Positions 1-8,465 of a stretch of DNA of 64,000 bases are shown here, piece after piece. Source of the DNA: Halorussus amylolyticus (lineage in GTDB: Archaea; Halobacteriota; Halobacteria; Halobacteriales; Haladaptataceae); NCBI RefSeq assembly GCF_004143485.2, contig NZ_ML974130.1, forward strand, positions 1 to 64,000, in the 5' to 3' direction. Position 1 is the stretch's first letter. Each line of letters starts with the position of its first letter. The translations under genes and the position numbers were made by a program. The notes beneath the pieces were generated by a model. It was not told where the DNA came from. It ran no database searches and worked only from the letters and a program-made list of their open reading frames with translations.

Positions 1-326
1 CCGTAGGGCCCGGATTCTTGTCTCAGAATCCGTCTCCGGGCTCTTGCTCTCACAACCCGTACCGATTATTGGCACGGTGGGCCGTTACCCCACCGTCTAC
101 CTAATCGGCCGCAGCCACACCCTATGGCGCCTGAGCGTTTCCAGCTTCTTTCATTCCAGAGTGGAAGCCTTATTCGAGATTAGCCTCAGTTTCCCGAGGT
201 TGTCTCGATCCATAGGATAGTTTGGCCACGTGTTACTGAGCTTTCCGCCACGAGTCTGAACTCGTGCGACTAGCATGGCTAAATCGAACTCCGATAGCAA
301 TGGCCTCCGGCAGGATCAACCGGAAT
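1..326 (-). rRNA. 16S ribosomal RNA, 5' part only
   Basis: Read on the minus strand, the 5' end begins ATTCCGGTTGATCCTGCCGG at about 326, the universal archaeal 16S start. It continues with conserved segments such as the GCTCAGTAACACGTGG region and the ACGGGTTGTGAGAGCAAGAGC stretch typical of haloarchaea. Only about the first 326 nt of roughly 1470 lie in the window; the rest runs off the left edge. A tandem promoter array lies upstream (630-955). The exact 5' boundary is taken from the conserved start and could shift by a base or two. Confidence 0.97.
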
Positions 327-629
327 GGTTGCCGAGCACAATGGCTCGGTGGGTTTCTGGCGGAGACACATATATCGTGTCTATCTTCTAGGTCCGTCAG
401 TTCGACGACCCCGAGCCGAATCGTTGGTCGGGTGTCACCGAACTGCCAGGGCTAACATCAGATCCCATCGTGTACGGCGGACCGCAGGGGTGGAATCCTC
501 ATTTCCTTCGGACTTGAGCGTAGGTTTCGATGAGTCATAAACCCATCGAAGCTCGTTCGAAGTCCGAGACCGCGGAACGATTTGAACGCTCCGCGAATCG
601 CGTCGAGTCTTTCTTCGCAATTAGGTTCA
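327..629 (-). other. rRNA operon leader (pre-16S spacer)
   Basis: This stretch lies between the nearest rRNA promoter and the 16S start, so it should be the transcribed pre-16S leader carrying the 16S processing stem. Inverted sequences are visible, for example TTCGATG and CATCGAA around 527-551. The pairing 3' half of the processing stem would lie beyond the window. No protein gene is supported: the short ORFs here have no promoter and no haloarchaeal codon pattern. Confidence 0.6.
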
Positions 630-955
630 AAGCACCCCGGTTACTTAAGGGCGTCGAACCAAGACGACCTTCGGCGGGAAGACCCCCGAAGGCTCGTTCA
701 CGTCCAACCCAAGCACCCTATTGCACTTAAAGGCGTCGGATTGGACGTGTTTCGGACGCCCCAATCGCAGGACGCCGCTCACATCCAATCCGAGTGCCCC
801 TATACACTTAAGGGCGTTGGATTAGGAGTGCCACGGGAGAGAGCAGAGACACCTTAAAAAGGCGTCGATTCTCGCCGTCTCCCGGAGGCCCGAACCGCCG
901 GACCTCGTTCACATTCACTCGAATGGCCGGGGTACATTTAAGGCCGTCGGACTGG
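630..955 (-). promoter_or_regulatory. Array of about five tandem rRNA promoters
   Basis: Minus-strand boxes of the form CGACGCC(T/C)TTAAG recur at about 643-657, 724-738, 805-820, 852-868 and 934-950. Spacing is about 80-85 bp, except for a more degenerate fourth unit. Most units are followed by the same context, seen on the plus strand as CTCGTTCAC-TCCAA-CC at 691, 776 and 904. Repeated promoters ending in TTAAGT are known upstream of haloarchaeal rRNA operons. The arrangement implies several start sites feeding one operon. The unit at 643-657 is closest to the gene. Confidence 0.8.
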
Positions 956-1264
956 GAGCGCTTCGGGGTGGGATGACGTGCCAGTCGCGTCGGAGAGTTC
1001 GAAACGACACGCGATACTCGGTGGGGAGTTTGCGACACGCTCGAATTGCTAGTGAAGATATCGCGCGGGAGGAGAGCCATCCGTTCATCCGACGCTCGTA
1101 CGCAACGTCACGGTGTGTGTAGCCCGCGCAAGTACGTGTACGGCCACACGACCACATTAATCCCTGCTATCCGTTACTGGTGGTTCGCCCTCGCGAGCGC
1201 GTACGCGAGTCAAGATACTCTATCGAGTGTGAGAAAAACGAATGCTGATTGGGTGTCGGCCGGC

Positions 1265-1588
1265 CTACTCATCGAGGTGCTCGATGCCTTGCTTCGACAC
1301 GTTGGCCTCGGTAATCTCTCCAGGCATCCAGTCGGGCTTGTCGTCGGGAGCCTGCTCGTGCCACGCCCAGCCCTCGTAGATGTGGACTTTGTCGGTTCCC
1401 TTCTCTCGGAGTCGGAGCTCGGTTTTGTCGGCGGACTCCTCCGAAGATGCAGGGTCGAGCCGACGCGCCGCCTTGAGTGCGGCTTGTCGAGGAGTGTTCC
1501 CGGAGAAGACACTCGACTCGTCACCGCTCGATTCTCGCAGCGCGAAATTTCGCTTACCGTCTTCACGTACCATGATTTTCTCCTCCAT
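1265..1588 (-). CDS. MC1-family non-histone chromosomal protein
   Basis: Small DNA-binding protein of 107 residues that bends and compacts DNA in Methanosarcina and haloarchaea. The family core is plain: FALRE near the N-terminus, the PRQAALKAARR helix at about 32-42, LRLREKGTDKVHIYEGW at about 57-73, and the DKPDWMPGEI block at about 82-91. The ATG at 1588 is preferred over the internal ATG at 1573, because a TATA box (TATATTTATA on the minus strand, 1611-1620) sits about 27 nt upstream. That predicts a leaderless mRNA. It is a stand-alone gene just upstream of the rRNA operon and on the same strand. Confidence 0.93.
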   Translation of the reverse strand: MEEKIMVREDGKRNFALRESSGDESSVFSGNTPRQAALKAARRLDPASSEESADKTELRLREKGTDKVHIYEGWAWHEQAPDDKPDWMPGEITEANVSKQGIEHLDE

Positions 1589-1650
1589 GCCAACCCAGCA
1601 CAGGACCCATTATAAATATATCGCCGATATGAGTCGTCTCCGTCGGAACA

Positions 1651-1660
1651 TTTATATATT
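1651..1660 (+). promoter_or_regulatory. Orphan TATA-like box
   Basis: TTTATATATT at 1651-1660 is a strong archaeal box A pointing rightward, divergent from the MC1 promoter at 1611-1620. It is about 170 nt before the next gene, which has its own closer box at about 1791-1800. Downstream lies a short hairpin (CCGCGCA-GTC-TGCGCGG, 1693-1709). It could start a longer leader for the next gene or a small RNA. Confidence 0.35.
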
Positions 1661-1825
1661 AAGTTTCCGCCGTCGGGTGATTTGCGACGTTTCCGCGCAG
1701 TCTGCGCGGTTTCGACCGCGAAGCGTAAGTTATCGGAGTTCGTACGGCCTATCGAGCGGTTGTGCGTCGGACGGTAGAAAACACTTAAGTATATTCTGTG
1801 GCGAACCTACGGATAGGATACCGCG

Positions 1826-2023
1826 ATGGTACGGAAAAAGAAGCTCAGCCCCAGTGGCGCGAAAGGCGAAGACGGCGAGTACCACAACGTCCACATCAAT
1901 CTGCACGAGGACGAACTGGCCGTTGCCGGGATGGACATCGGTGACGAGGTGTTCGTTCGCGTCCGCGAGGACAAAATCATCATACAAAAGGCTGACAAGG
2001 ACGAGGTCGAACACGAGTTCTAA
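1826..2023 (+). CDS. Small AbrB/SpoVT-like protein
   Basis: A 65-residue protein: basic start (MVRKKKLSPSG), a middle with HVNL-like character (VHINLHEDELAVAGM), and an ending GDEVFVRVREDKIIIQKA. The GMxIGDEVxVRVREDKIIIQ pattern is typical of the swapped-hairpin AbrB/SpoVT DNA-binding fold. Its role may be DNA binding or antitoxin-like, but no toxin partner is adjacent. A TATA-like CTTAAGTATA (about 1791-1800) sits 27-35 nt before the ATG, giving a leaderless start. pyrD follows after 45 bp, so co-transcription is possible. The fold assignment is inference from a short sequence. Confidence 0.75.
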   Translation: MVRKKKLSPSGAKGEDGEYHNVHINLHEDELAVAGMDIGDEVFVRVREDKIIIQKADKDEVEHEF

Positions 2024-2068
2024 ACCGGAGCGAGAGATTTTTATCGCCTCCGAAGGGGTAAACGTACG

Positions 2069-3124
2069 ATGAACGCCTACGAGTTGTCGAAGCCGCTGCT
2101 GTTCTCTCTCCCGCCCGAAACGGCCCACAACGCCGTCCACGGCGGATTGCGGCTTGCACAGGAAACCCCGATAGCCGACGCGCTCGCCGAGCGATACCGG
2201 GTCGAGGACGACAGGCTTCAGGTCGAAGCGTTCGGTCAGGAGTTCCCCAATCCGGTCGGGGTGGCCGCGGGGTTCGATAAGAACGCGCAGGTCCCGGCAG
2301 TGCTCGCAGACCTCGGCTTCGGCGCGGTCGAAGTCGGCGGCGTCACCGCCGAACCACAGTCGGGTAACGCCCGACCGCGGATGTTCCGCCTGCGCGAAGA
2401 CGAAGCCATCATCAACCGAATGGGGCTGAACAACCACGGTGCAGACGCGGTCGGCGACCGACTCGCGCGTACGGACGCTCCGGTCCCGGTAGGAATCAAT
2501 CTCGCCAAGACCGAACGCGTCTCGGCCGAAGATGCGCCCGAGGACTACCGCTACACGTACGAACGAGTCGCCGAGGGCGGCGACTTCTTCGTCGTCAACG
2601 TCTCGTGTCCCAACTCCGAGGGCTTTCGGGACCTTCAGAACCGCGACTCGATGGAGGCCATCCTCACCGAACTCCTCGACGCGGGCGCGAGTCCCCTGCT
2701 CGTCAAACTCTCGCCCGACCTCCCCGACCCGGCAGTCGAGGACGCGCTCGACCTCGTGAACGAACTGGGCCTCGACGGCGTCATCGCCGCGAACACCACG
2801 ACCGACCGGCCCGAGAGCCTAGAAAGCCACAACCGTGCGGAGGACGGCGGCCTCTCTGGCAGGCCCATCGAAGCGCGCGCGACCGAGATGGTCCGGTTCG
2901 TCGCCGAGCGCGTGGACGTGCCGGTCGTCGGCGTCGGTGGCGTCTCCACGGCCGAGGACGCCTACCGGAAAATCCGCGCGGGCGCGCACGTCGTCCAACT
3001 CTACACCGGACTGGTCTACCGCGGCCCCTCCATCGCCCGCGACATCAACGCGGGACTGCTCGACCGCATCGAGCGCGACGGCTTCGACTCCGTCGAGGAC
3101 GCAATCGGTGCCGACTTGGACTGA
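2069..3124 (+). CDS. pyrD: Dihydroorotate dehydrogenase
   Basis: Oxidises dihydroorotate to orotate in pyrimidine synthesis. The 351-residue length and the N-terminal helices (residues 1-30, SLPPETAHNAVH) match the membrane-associated quinone-dependent class 2. FMN and substrate motifs are visible: GVAAGFDKN (64-72), GGVTAEPQSGNARPRMFRL (90-108) and NRMGLNNHG (116-124). The late VVGVGGVSTAEDAYRKI phosphate loop and the VQLYTGLVYRGP ending are also class 2. The active-site loop reads NVSCPNSEG with Cys180, where E. coli class 2 has Ser. The promoter is not distinct and it may share the upstream small gene's transcript. Confidence 0.95.
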   Translation: MNAYELSKPLLFSLPPETAHNAVHGGLRLAQETPIADALAERYRVEDDRLQVEAFGQEFPNPVGVAAGFDKNAQVPAVLADLGFGAVEVGGVTAEPQSGNARPRMFRLREDEAIINRMGLNNHGADAVGDRLARTDAPVPVGINLAKTERVSAEDAPEDYRYTYERVAEGGDFFVVNVSCPNSEGFRDLQNRDSMEAILTELLDAGASPLLVKLSPDLPDPAVEDALDLVNELGLDGVIAANTTTDRPESLESHNRAEDGGLSGRPIEARATEMVRFVAERVDVPVVGVGGVSTAEDAYRKIRAGAHVVQLYTGLVYRGPSIARDINAGLLDRIERDGFDSVEDAIGADLD

Positions 3125-3352
3125 AAAACAGATGCTTCGGTCATCTCCCCGCCTACTGGCGCGCGCTGTCGGCTCCCTGTGAGCCGACAACCGCGCGAGG
3201 GACGAACGAGGGAGCGTCAGCGACCGAGTGAGGAGGCTGGGGAGGTTCGAGGTGCAGTCTTCATTGGCTCAAGGAGTAGCTAGCAACTCTACTGTCGCAC
3301 CCCGAAAGCCAGAGCGGGTGAAAATCCCCGCGGTCGAAGAGCGAACCCAATC

Positions 3353-5083
3353 TTATTCCAACGCGTCCAGACGGAACTCGAAGGCCGCGACGGGCAACTC
3401 CAAGTCGTGTTCGACCAGCACCTCGGGATGCACCTCGCCGAGAACACCGACGCGCTCGCCGTCCATCACGACCGCTGCGGTGCGCCCGTCGATGAACGTC
3501 GGATGGTCGGTCGCGGGCGTCTCCAGTTCCACGTCGAAGTTGCGTGCAACGGTCTGGAGGCGGGCCTTCGCGTCCTCGTAGGACGCGTCGTGGCGCGCGA
3601 GGACGCCAGCCACGGTCCGGTGCTCGGCGACCCCGGTGTTCTCGCTCTCGTCCACTTCAGCGGCGAGACCGATTTCCGCGAGGTCCTGGGGGTACGCCCG
3701 ATGGGTGTTGTTTTCGAGGACCATCATGAGCGACGGGAGCGCCCACGTCCGGAGCATGGTGTAGTCCTCGCTGTACGGTTCGAGGATGCTGGCGGGGTCG
3801 CCGCCGCCGACTGCGTCGTCGCCCGGAGCGATTCGCATCCGCTCGAAGTTCTCTTCCTCGCTTATCATGTGGAAGTTCAGCAGATCCTCGAATCCGAGTC
3901 CCACCAGCACCTCGCGCGCGGCGTCTTCGAGTTTCGACCGGTCGTGGCGACCCCCGACCGTCCCCACGTCGGGGTACCGGGGTTCGAGGTCGTTGAAGCC
4001 GTACGCCCGGCCCACGTCGTCCACGATGTCGAGCGGGTGGAGTACGTCCACGCGATACGGCGGAATCTCGACCTCGTAGGCCAACTCCTCGTCGCCAACT
4101 TCGTTCGTCTCGGCGTCGAGACCCGACCGTTCGAGCAGGTCGAGGACGCGCTCGGCGCTCAGGTCGATGCCGAGCGTGCGCTCGATTCGCTCGTGTGTCA
4201 CGGTCTTCGTCTGCACCCCGAAATCTGGCCGTCGGAGCGTTCGGTCCGAGTATTCGACCTCGACCGCCTCGATTTTCGCGCCGCGGGCGGCGAGCGCGTA
4301 ACACACGATGTTGCACATGTGGTCGATGGTCCACTGGTCGGTGCCCGTCATCTCCACGAACAGGTCGCGCGAGTCGGTCGAAACCTCGGTCCGGCGGCCG
4401 TTGATGACCGGCGGGAACGAGAACAAGCCGATGTCGTCGTAGATGGCCGGGTAACGGTCGTATTCGGAGACCAGCGGCGCGTACGTCTCGCCGGTGGGGT
4501 GGACGCGCAGGACTTCGGCGGGCGTCATCTCGGCGTCCGAGTCGAGCGGAACGAACCGGTCGCCGTCGGGGTCGATACCCCGGTAGGTGATGGAGTTGCC
4601 GACTTCGCCGCCCTCGCCGTCCCCCGTCGCGGCCCGACCTTTCAGCATCGTGAGGTCGTGAATCCCGATGGCACCTTTCGCGCGCTTTCGACCCATCGTG
4701 GCGTGGAGCTTCTCCTGCAACTGAATCAGCGAGTCGAGCGCGTGGTCGTCGAGGTCCACGCCGCGAATCACCGCGCCCGTGACGTACGGTCGCTCGTCGG
4801 GCACCGACTCGTCCACTTCGATGGTCCAGTCGGGGTCGTTGGTTCCGGGGACGTACACGCCCCTGTCGTCGCCGTACTGATAGCGGAGCGAGCGCGCCAC
4901 GCCCTCGACCGAGAGGCGGTCGAGGCGGTCGGGCGCGAACTCCAGTTGGAGGTCGCCGTCCTCGGTTTCGCCCTCGTATTCGAGGCCGAGCGCGAACATG
5001 TCGTCGATGAGTTCGTCGTCGCTCTTCTCGTCGTGGCCGGTCAAGTCCCGAAGTTCGTCGGGATTTACGTCTACGACTGGCAT
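3353..5083 (-). CDS. pheT: Phenylalanyl-tRNA synthetase beta subunit
   Basis: A 576-residue beta chain of the (alpha-beta)2 PheRS, matching the usual archaeal/eukaryotic length and lacking the bacterial EMAP-like extension. Visible parts are the N-terminal MPVVDVNPDELRDLTG, the B3/B4 editing region with TMLKGRAATG and EMTGTDQWTIDHM, the B5 region (RPDFGVQTKTV... PPYRVDVLHPLDIVDDVGRAYGF), and a class II-like core with MLRTWALPSLMMVLENN. The last segment is a short version of the terminal domain. The ATG overlaps the pheS stop by one base (TGATG), so translation is probably coupled. Confidence 0.96.
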   Translation of the reverse strand: MPVVDVNPDELRDLTGHDEKSDDELIDDMFALGLEYEGETEDGDLQLEFAPDRLDRLSVEGVARSLRYQYGDDRGVYVPGTNDPDWTIEVDESVPDERPYVTGAVIRGVDLDDHALDSLIQLQEKLHATMGRKRAKGAIGIHDLTMLKGRAATGDGEGGEVGNSITYRGIDPDGDRFVPLDSDAEMTPAEVLRVHPTGETYAPLVSEYDRYPAIYDDIGLFSFPPVINGRRTEVSTDSRDLFVEMTGTDQWTIDHMCNIVCYALAARGAKIEAVEVEYSDRTLRRPDFGVQTKTVTHERIERTLGIDLSAERVLDLLERSGLDAETNEVGDEELAYEVEIPPYRVDVLHPLDIVDDVGRAYGFNDLEPRYPDVGTVGGRHDRSKLEDAAREVLVGLGFEDLLNFHMISEEENFERMRIAPGDDAVGGGDPASILEPYSEDYTMLRTWALPSLMMVLENNTHRAYPQDLAEIGLAAEVDESENTGVAEHRTVAGVLARHDASYEDAKARLQTVARNFDVELETPATDHPTFIDGRTAAVVMDGERVGVLGEVHPEVLVEHDLELPVAAFEFRLDALE

Positions 5084-6591
5084 CAGTGAAGCACCTCCGT
5101 CTCCCGCAGCAGTTCGAGGTCACACAGCGTCCCGTGAACGTCGCGGATATCCTCGAAGCCGTACATTAACATCAGTAGTCGCTCCAGCGCGAGACCCCAC
5201 GCCATCACGTCGCACTCGACTCCCAACGGAGACAGAACCTCCTCGCGGAACATCCCCGAGTTCCCGATTTCGACCATCTCGCCCGTGGTCGGGTGGGTGC
5301 CAAACAGTTCGAAACTCGGCTCGGTGTAGGGGTTGTAGTGGGGCTTGAACTCGATGTCGGTGATTCCGAACTGAGCGTAGAACTCCTCGAAGGTACCCAT
5401 CAGGTCCCGGACCGAGAGGTCCTCGGCCATCACCCAGCCCTCGATTTGGTAGAACTCCAGCAGGTGCGTCGGGTCGAGCGTGTCGTTTCGGTACACCTTC
5501 TCGACGCTGAAGAACCGCTGGGGCGGTTCGAGGTCACCGACTTCGTGGCCCGAGAGGTACCGCATCGACAGCGAGGTGGTGTGGCCCCGGAGCGCGATGG
5601 AGCGCGCGAACTCCTCGGACCACGGCGAGTGATACCCGTCGCCGTCGTCCCCGACGCCGTTCATGTGAGCGTCGCGCACGCGCTCGACCAAATCCTCGGG
5701 GAGGTCCCGAATCTTCGTCGGTTCCTCCAGCGCGAACCGGTCCCAGTGAGTCCGCGCCGGGTGGTCTTGGGGCATGAACAGACAGTCGTTAATCCAGAAG
5801 TCGGCGTCGGCGTGCGGGCCTTCCATCTCCTCGAAGCCCATTCCGACCAGCGTGTCCTTGACTCGATTCGCGGTCTGGCGGAGGATGTGGGTCTTGCCGC
5901 CCTCGATTCGCTCGGCGTCGGCCTCGACGTTGTACTCCGCGAACTCAACTTCCTTCCACTCGCCGGAGGTCAGCATCTCGGGCGTGAGCTGGCCCACCGT
6001 CTCGGAAACCTCGACGCCCTCCATCAGCGCGGTGACGCCCTCGTCGGTGAGCGTCACCGCCCGGACCGTCGATTCGGCGCGCGTGACGAGTCCTCGGCGC
6101 TCCAGTTGGTCGAGGGTGTCCTCGTCGCCAACTGCCTCGCCCGCGTCGAGGTCCGCAAGCGCGTCGGCCTCGGCGTCTCGCTCGGGGTCGGCGTCGGCGT
6201 CGGTGGTGATTTCGCCGCTCTCGATGGCTCCGTACCCCTTCCGGGCGTAGTTCGAGAGCGCGATATCGACCTCCGGCCCTTCCAGTCCGGATTGACCGAT
6301 GACCTGTCCCATCGAGACCGGGTCGGCGTCGGCCCCCGCGTCGAGTGCGGTTTCGTAGAGGCGAACTTCCGGGAGGCCGTCGGCGAGATACTCGCGGGCC
6401 TCGTCGGTCAGCGTCACCGTCTCCTCGACCGACTCCTCGACCGCGAGGAGGCCCTCGGATTCGAGTTCGAACACCGCGCCCGTGACCGTCTCGGGCTTGA
6501 ATCCGGTGTCGTCGGCCAGTTGGTCTATCGTCCGTGCGTCGTCGGCGCTCGCGGCGTTCAGCACCGCGGCGTGTGATTCGGGTAGTTTCAT
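5083..6591 (-). CDS. pheS: Phenylalanyl-tRNA synthetase alpha subunit
   Basis: The 502-residue catalytic chain that charges tRNA-Phe. The N-terminal part (about 1-210) holds winged-helix tRNA-binding domains typical of archaeal/eukaryotic PheS. The catalytic domain shows HPARTHWDRF (motif 2 region), LRGHTTSLSMRYL, QRFFSVEKVYRNDTLDPTHLLEFYQIEGW, and motif 3 GVECDVMAWGLALERLLML. The minus-strand sequence GGGATAAACGG near 6633-6643 is a plausible box A, giving a short leader before the ATG at 6591. It is first in the pheST operon, overlapping pheT by one base. Confidence 0.96.
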   Translation of the reverse strand: MKLPESHAAVLNAASADDARTIDQLADDTGFKPETVTGAVFELESEGLLAVEESVEETVTLTDEAREYLADGLPEVRLYETALDAGADADPVSMGQVIGQSGLEGPEVDIALSNYARKGYGAIESGEITTDADADPERDAEADALADLDAGEAVGDEDTLDQLERRGLVTRAESTVRAVTLTDEGVTALMEGVEVSETVGQLTPEMLTSGEWKEVEFAEYNVEADAERIEGGKTHILRQTANRVKDTLVGMGFEEMEGPHADADFWINDCLFMPQDHPARTHWDRFALEEPTKIRDLPEDLVERVRDAHMNGVGDDGDGYHSPWSEEFARSIALRGHTTSLSMRYLSGHEVGDLEPPQRFFSVEKVYRNDTLDPTHLLEFYQIEGWVMAEDLSVRDLMGTFEEFYAQFGITDIEFKPHYNPYTEPSFELFGTHPTTGEMVEIGNSGMFREEVLSPLGVECDVMAWGLALERLLMLMYGFEDIRDVHGTLCDLELLRETEVLH

Positions 6592-6987
6592 CGTGCGCGT
6601 AGTACTCTCTTGATGGCTACATCCCTGTGCGGCCGTTTATCCCTTCTGAAGCGTGGCGGCGTCCGCGGTCGCGGACGCCGCCGCGCCCGAGCGGTTTCGT
6701 CCCGGTCGGAGTCGCCCCCTGCCGGAAGTCCACCGACTCGCTCAGGCCGCGAAGAAAAAGCCGAACCCCGCGCGACGGTGCCGTGGCTGGCGAGCGAGAC
6801 CACCTTCGTGGGATTCGGCTGGCATACTCGGGAGTTGTCCGCAATCGTTGAAAAACGTTCGGGGTCACGAGGCAAAATCTCCGAAGTGAAGGCGAAACAC
6901 ATCGAACCACAGTGTTACTGCCGACCGACCAATCCACGAGACAGCGCGCCGCAGGCGCGCGTACGAGAGAAAAGTAGATGCGAACGA

Positions 6988-7014
6988 GGCGCAGGCCGCA
7001 CTGCGGCCTGCGCC
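6988..7014. terminator. GC-rich palindrome downstream of lysC
   Basis: The arms GGCGCAGGCCGCA and TGCGGCCTGCGCC (6988-7000 and 7002-7014) pair perfectly around one base. A T-rich run (7027-7032) follows on the plus strand. It may act as a terminator or an mRNA 3'-end stabiliser. Confidence 0.45.
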
Positions 7015-7051
7015 CGATAAGCATCCTTTTTTGATCCACATTTTTTGAGGA

Positions 7052-7100
7052 GGGTGCGTCAGCAGACCGGGCCGCCTCGCGGCCCGGTCTGCGCGCACCC
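7052..7100. terminator. Long two-part hairpin after lysC
   Basis: The inner stem GCAGACCGGGCCGC / GCGGCCCGGTCTGC (7062-7075 and 7079-7092) has 14 perfect pairs around loop CTC. An outer stem GGGTGCG / CGCACCC (7052-7058 and 7094-7100) is separated by a small 3/1 internal bulge. It starts 18 bp past the lysC stop, so it is the likely lysC transcript end. Confidence 0.6.
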
Positions 7101-7117
7101 GACGAGAAAAAAGGTGG

Positions 7118-8296
7118 TTAGAATTGATTCTGCACGATTTCGAGCGTCTCTTCGCGGTCGTCCCAGTCCACGAAGATGGCGACGCTGGTCGCACTGGTGA
7201 TGAGGTCGTGGATGTTGATGTGGGCGTCGGAAATCGGGTCCACGAGGCCGCGAATAACACCCGGCTGATTCGGGAGTTCGCCGCCGGTCACGCGGACGAC
7301 CGCCACCTCGTCGTCCACGGTGACACTCGACAGCGACTCCTCCTCGATGACCTCGCGGTGGAGGATGTTCTCGGCGCGCTCCGCGACGTCCTCGTCGACG
7401 TAGAAGGTGATGGAGTCCATCCCGCTCGCGGCGGCGTCGATGTTGATGTCGCTGTCGGCGAGCGCCATCGAGAGGTCAGCGAGGATTCCGGGTCGGTTTC
7501 GGATGGCCCGCCCTGCGACCGTGAGACACGCCAGCGACGTCTCTCGCATGTCGATGAGGTTCTCGAACTCGCCGATGATGTCGGTGCCGCCCGCGAGCAG
7601 GTCGCCGTGCTGGTAGTGAACGACCCGAACGTCGAGACCTTCGCCCTTGTACGAGAGCGCGCTCGGTGCGACGACCTCCGCCCCGCGGAACGAGAGGTTT
7701 CGGAGTTCGTCCACGGATATCTTCCCGACGTTGCGCGCGCCCTCCACGACGTGGGGGTCACCGGTCATCACGCCCTCCACGTCGGTCACGATGACAACCT
7801 CGTCGGCGTCCATGTAGTTGCCGAGCATCACTGCGGTCGTGTCGGACCCGCCTCGACCGAGGGTGGTCACGTTGCCCTCGGCGTCCTCGGCGAGGAAGCC
7901 GGTCACGACCGGAACCACGTCGCCGAGTTCGGCCGCGAGTTCGGCCGCGGCGGCTCTGGTGCGCTCGGCGTCCACTTCGCCGTGTTCGTCGGTGTGGATG
8001 GGCCACCGGTCGCTTCCGGGTTCGACGAACACCGCATCGACGCCGCGGGCGCTGAGCGCGGCCTTGAGCATCCGAACGCTGGTGCGCTCGCCCATGCTGA
8101 CGATTTCGGCGCGGTCGGGTTCGTCGGCTTCGAACTGAATCTCCTCTAAGAGTTCGTCGGTCGTGTTGCCCATCGCGCTCGCGACGACCGTGATTTCGTT
8201 GCCTTGGGCGACCGCGTCCGCGATGGAGTCGGCCGCGCGATTGATTCGGTCGCCGCTCCCGAGACTCGTACCGCCGAACTTCGCTACGACGCGCAT
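7118..8296 (-). CDS. lysC: Aspartate kinase
   Basis: Phosphorylates aspartate, the first step to threonine, methionine and homoserine-derived amino acids. The protein has 392 residues. The amino acid kinase domain (1-250) shows KFGGTSLGS (6-14), the GRGGSDTTAVMLG nucleotide/substrate loop at about 147-159, and the VTDVEGVMTGDP loop at about 171-182. Two ACT domains follow, beginning CLTVAGRAIRNRPGILADL and VAVVRVTGGELPNQPGVI, and imply allosteric feedback by an amino acid. It is a single gene with a short leader and strong hairpins just past the stop. Confidence 0.95.
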   Translation of the reverse strand: MRVVAKFGGTSLGSGDRINRAADSIADAVAQGNEITVVASAMGNTTDELLEEIQFEADEPDRAEIVSMGERTSVRMLKAALSARGVDAVFVEPGSDRWPIHTDEHGEVDAERTRAAAAELAAELGDVVPVVTGFLAEDAEGNVTTLGRGGSDTTAVMLGNYMDADEVVIVTDVEGVMTGDPHVVEGARNVGKISVDELRNLSFRGAEVVAPSALSYKGEGLDVRVVHYQHGDLLAGGTDIIGEFENLIDMRETSLACLTVAGRAIRNRPGILADLSMALADSDINIDAAASGMDSITFYVDEDVAERAENILHREVIEEESLSSVTVDDEVAVVRVTGGELPNQPGVIRGLVDPISDAHINIHDLITSATSVAIFVDWDDREETLEIVQNQF

Positions 8297-8465
8297 ACTA
8301 TCACCTGCAAGCTGTCAGTCCCCCGCGTGCGACTAGTGAACATAGAGGGTGGTAGCTCTGGCGCGTAGATAACTGCTTTCATGTCCGGAAAGCTTGCCGC
8401 CGCGACGAGAGAACTGGACGAATATTCGGGAACGTTCGAATCCGGAACCGTTCTTTCGAATCTCC

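Larger units (their letters stand above)
6592..7117. other. Gene-free spacer between pheS and lysC
   Basis: This 526 bp spacer has no convincing gene on either strand. It holds the pheS promoter region near 6591-6645, an 11-bp perfect inverted repeat at 6656-6681 (GCGGCGTCCGC with loop GGTC), and the strong palindromes listed separately at 6988-7014 and 7052-7100. The T runs at 7027-7032 and 7041-7046 lie between the two palindromes. The unlabelled middle part (6760-6980) shows no tRNA or known RNA signature. Confidence 0.6.

Noticed and set aside
6592-7117. Hidden tRNA or SRP RNA in the pheS-lysC spacer
   Set aside because: No T-loop TTCGA with matching stems and no conserved RNA core could be found on either strand.
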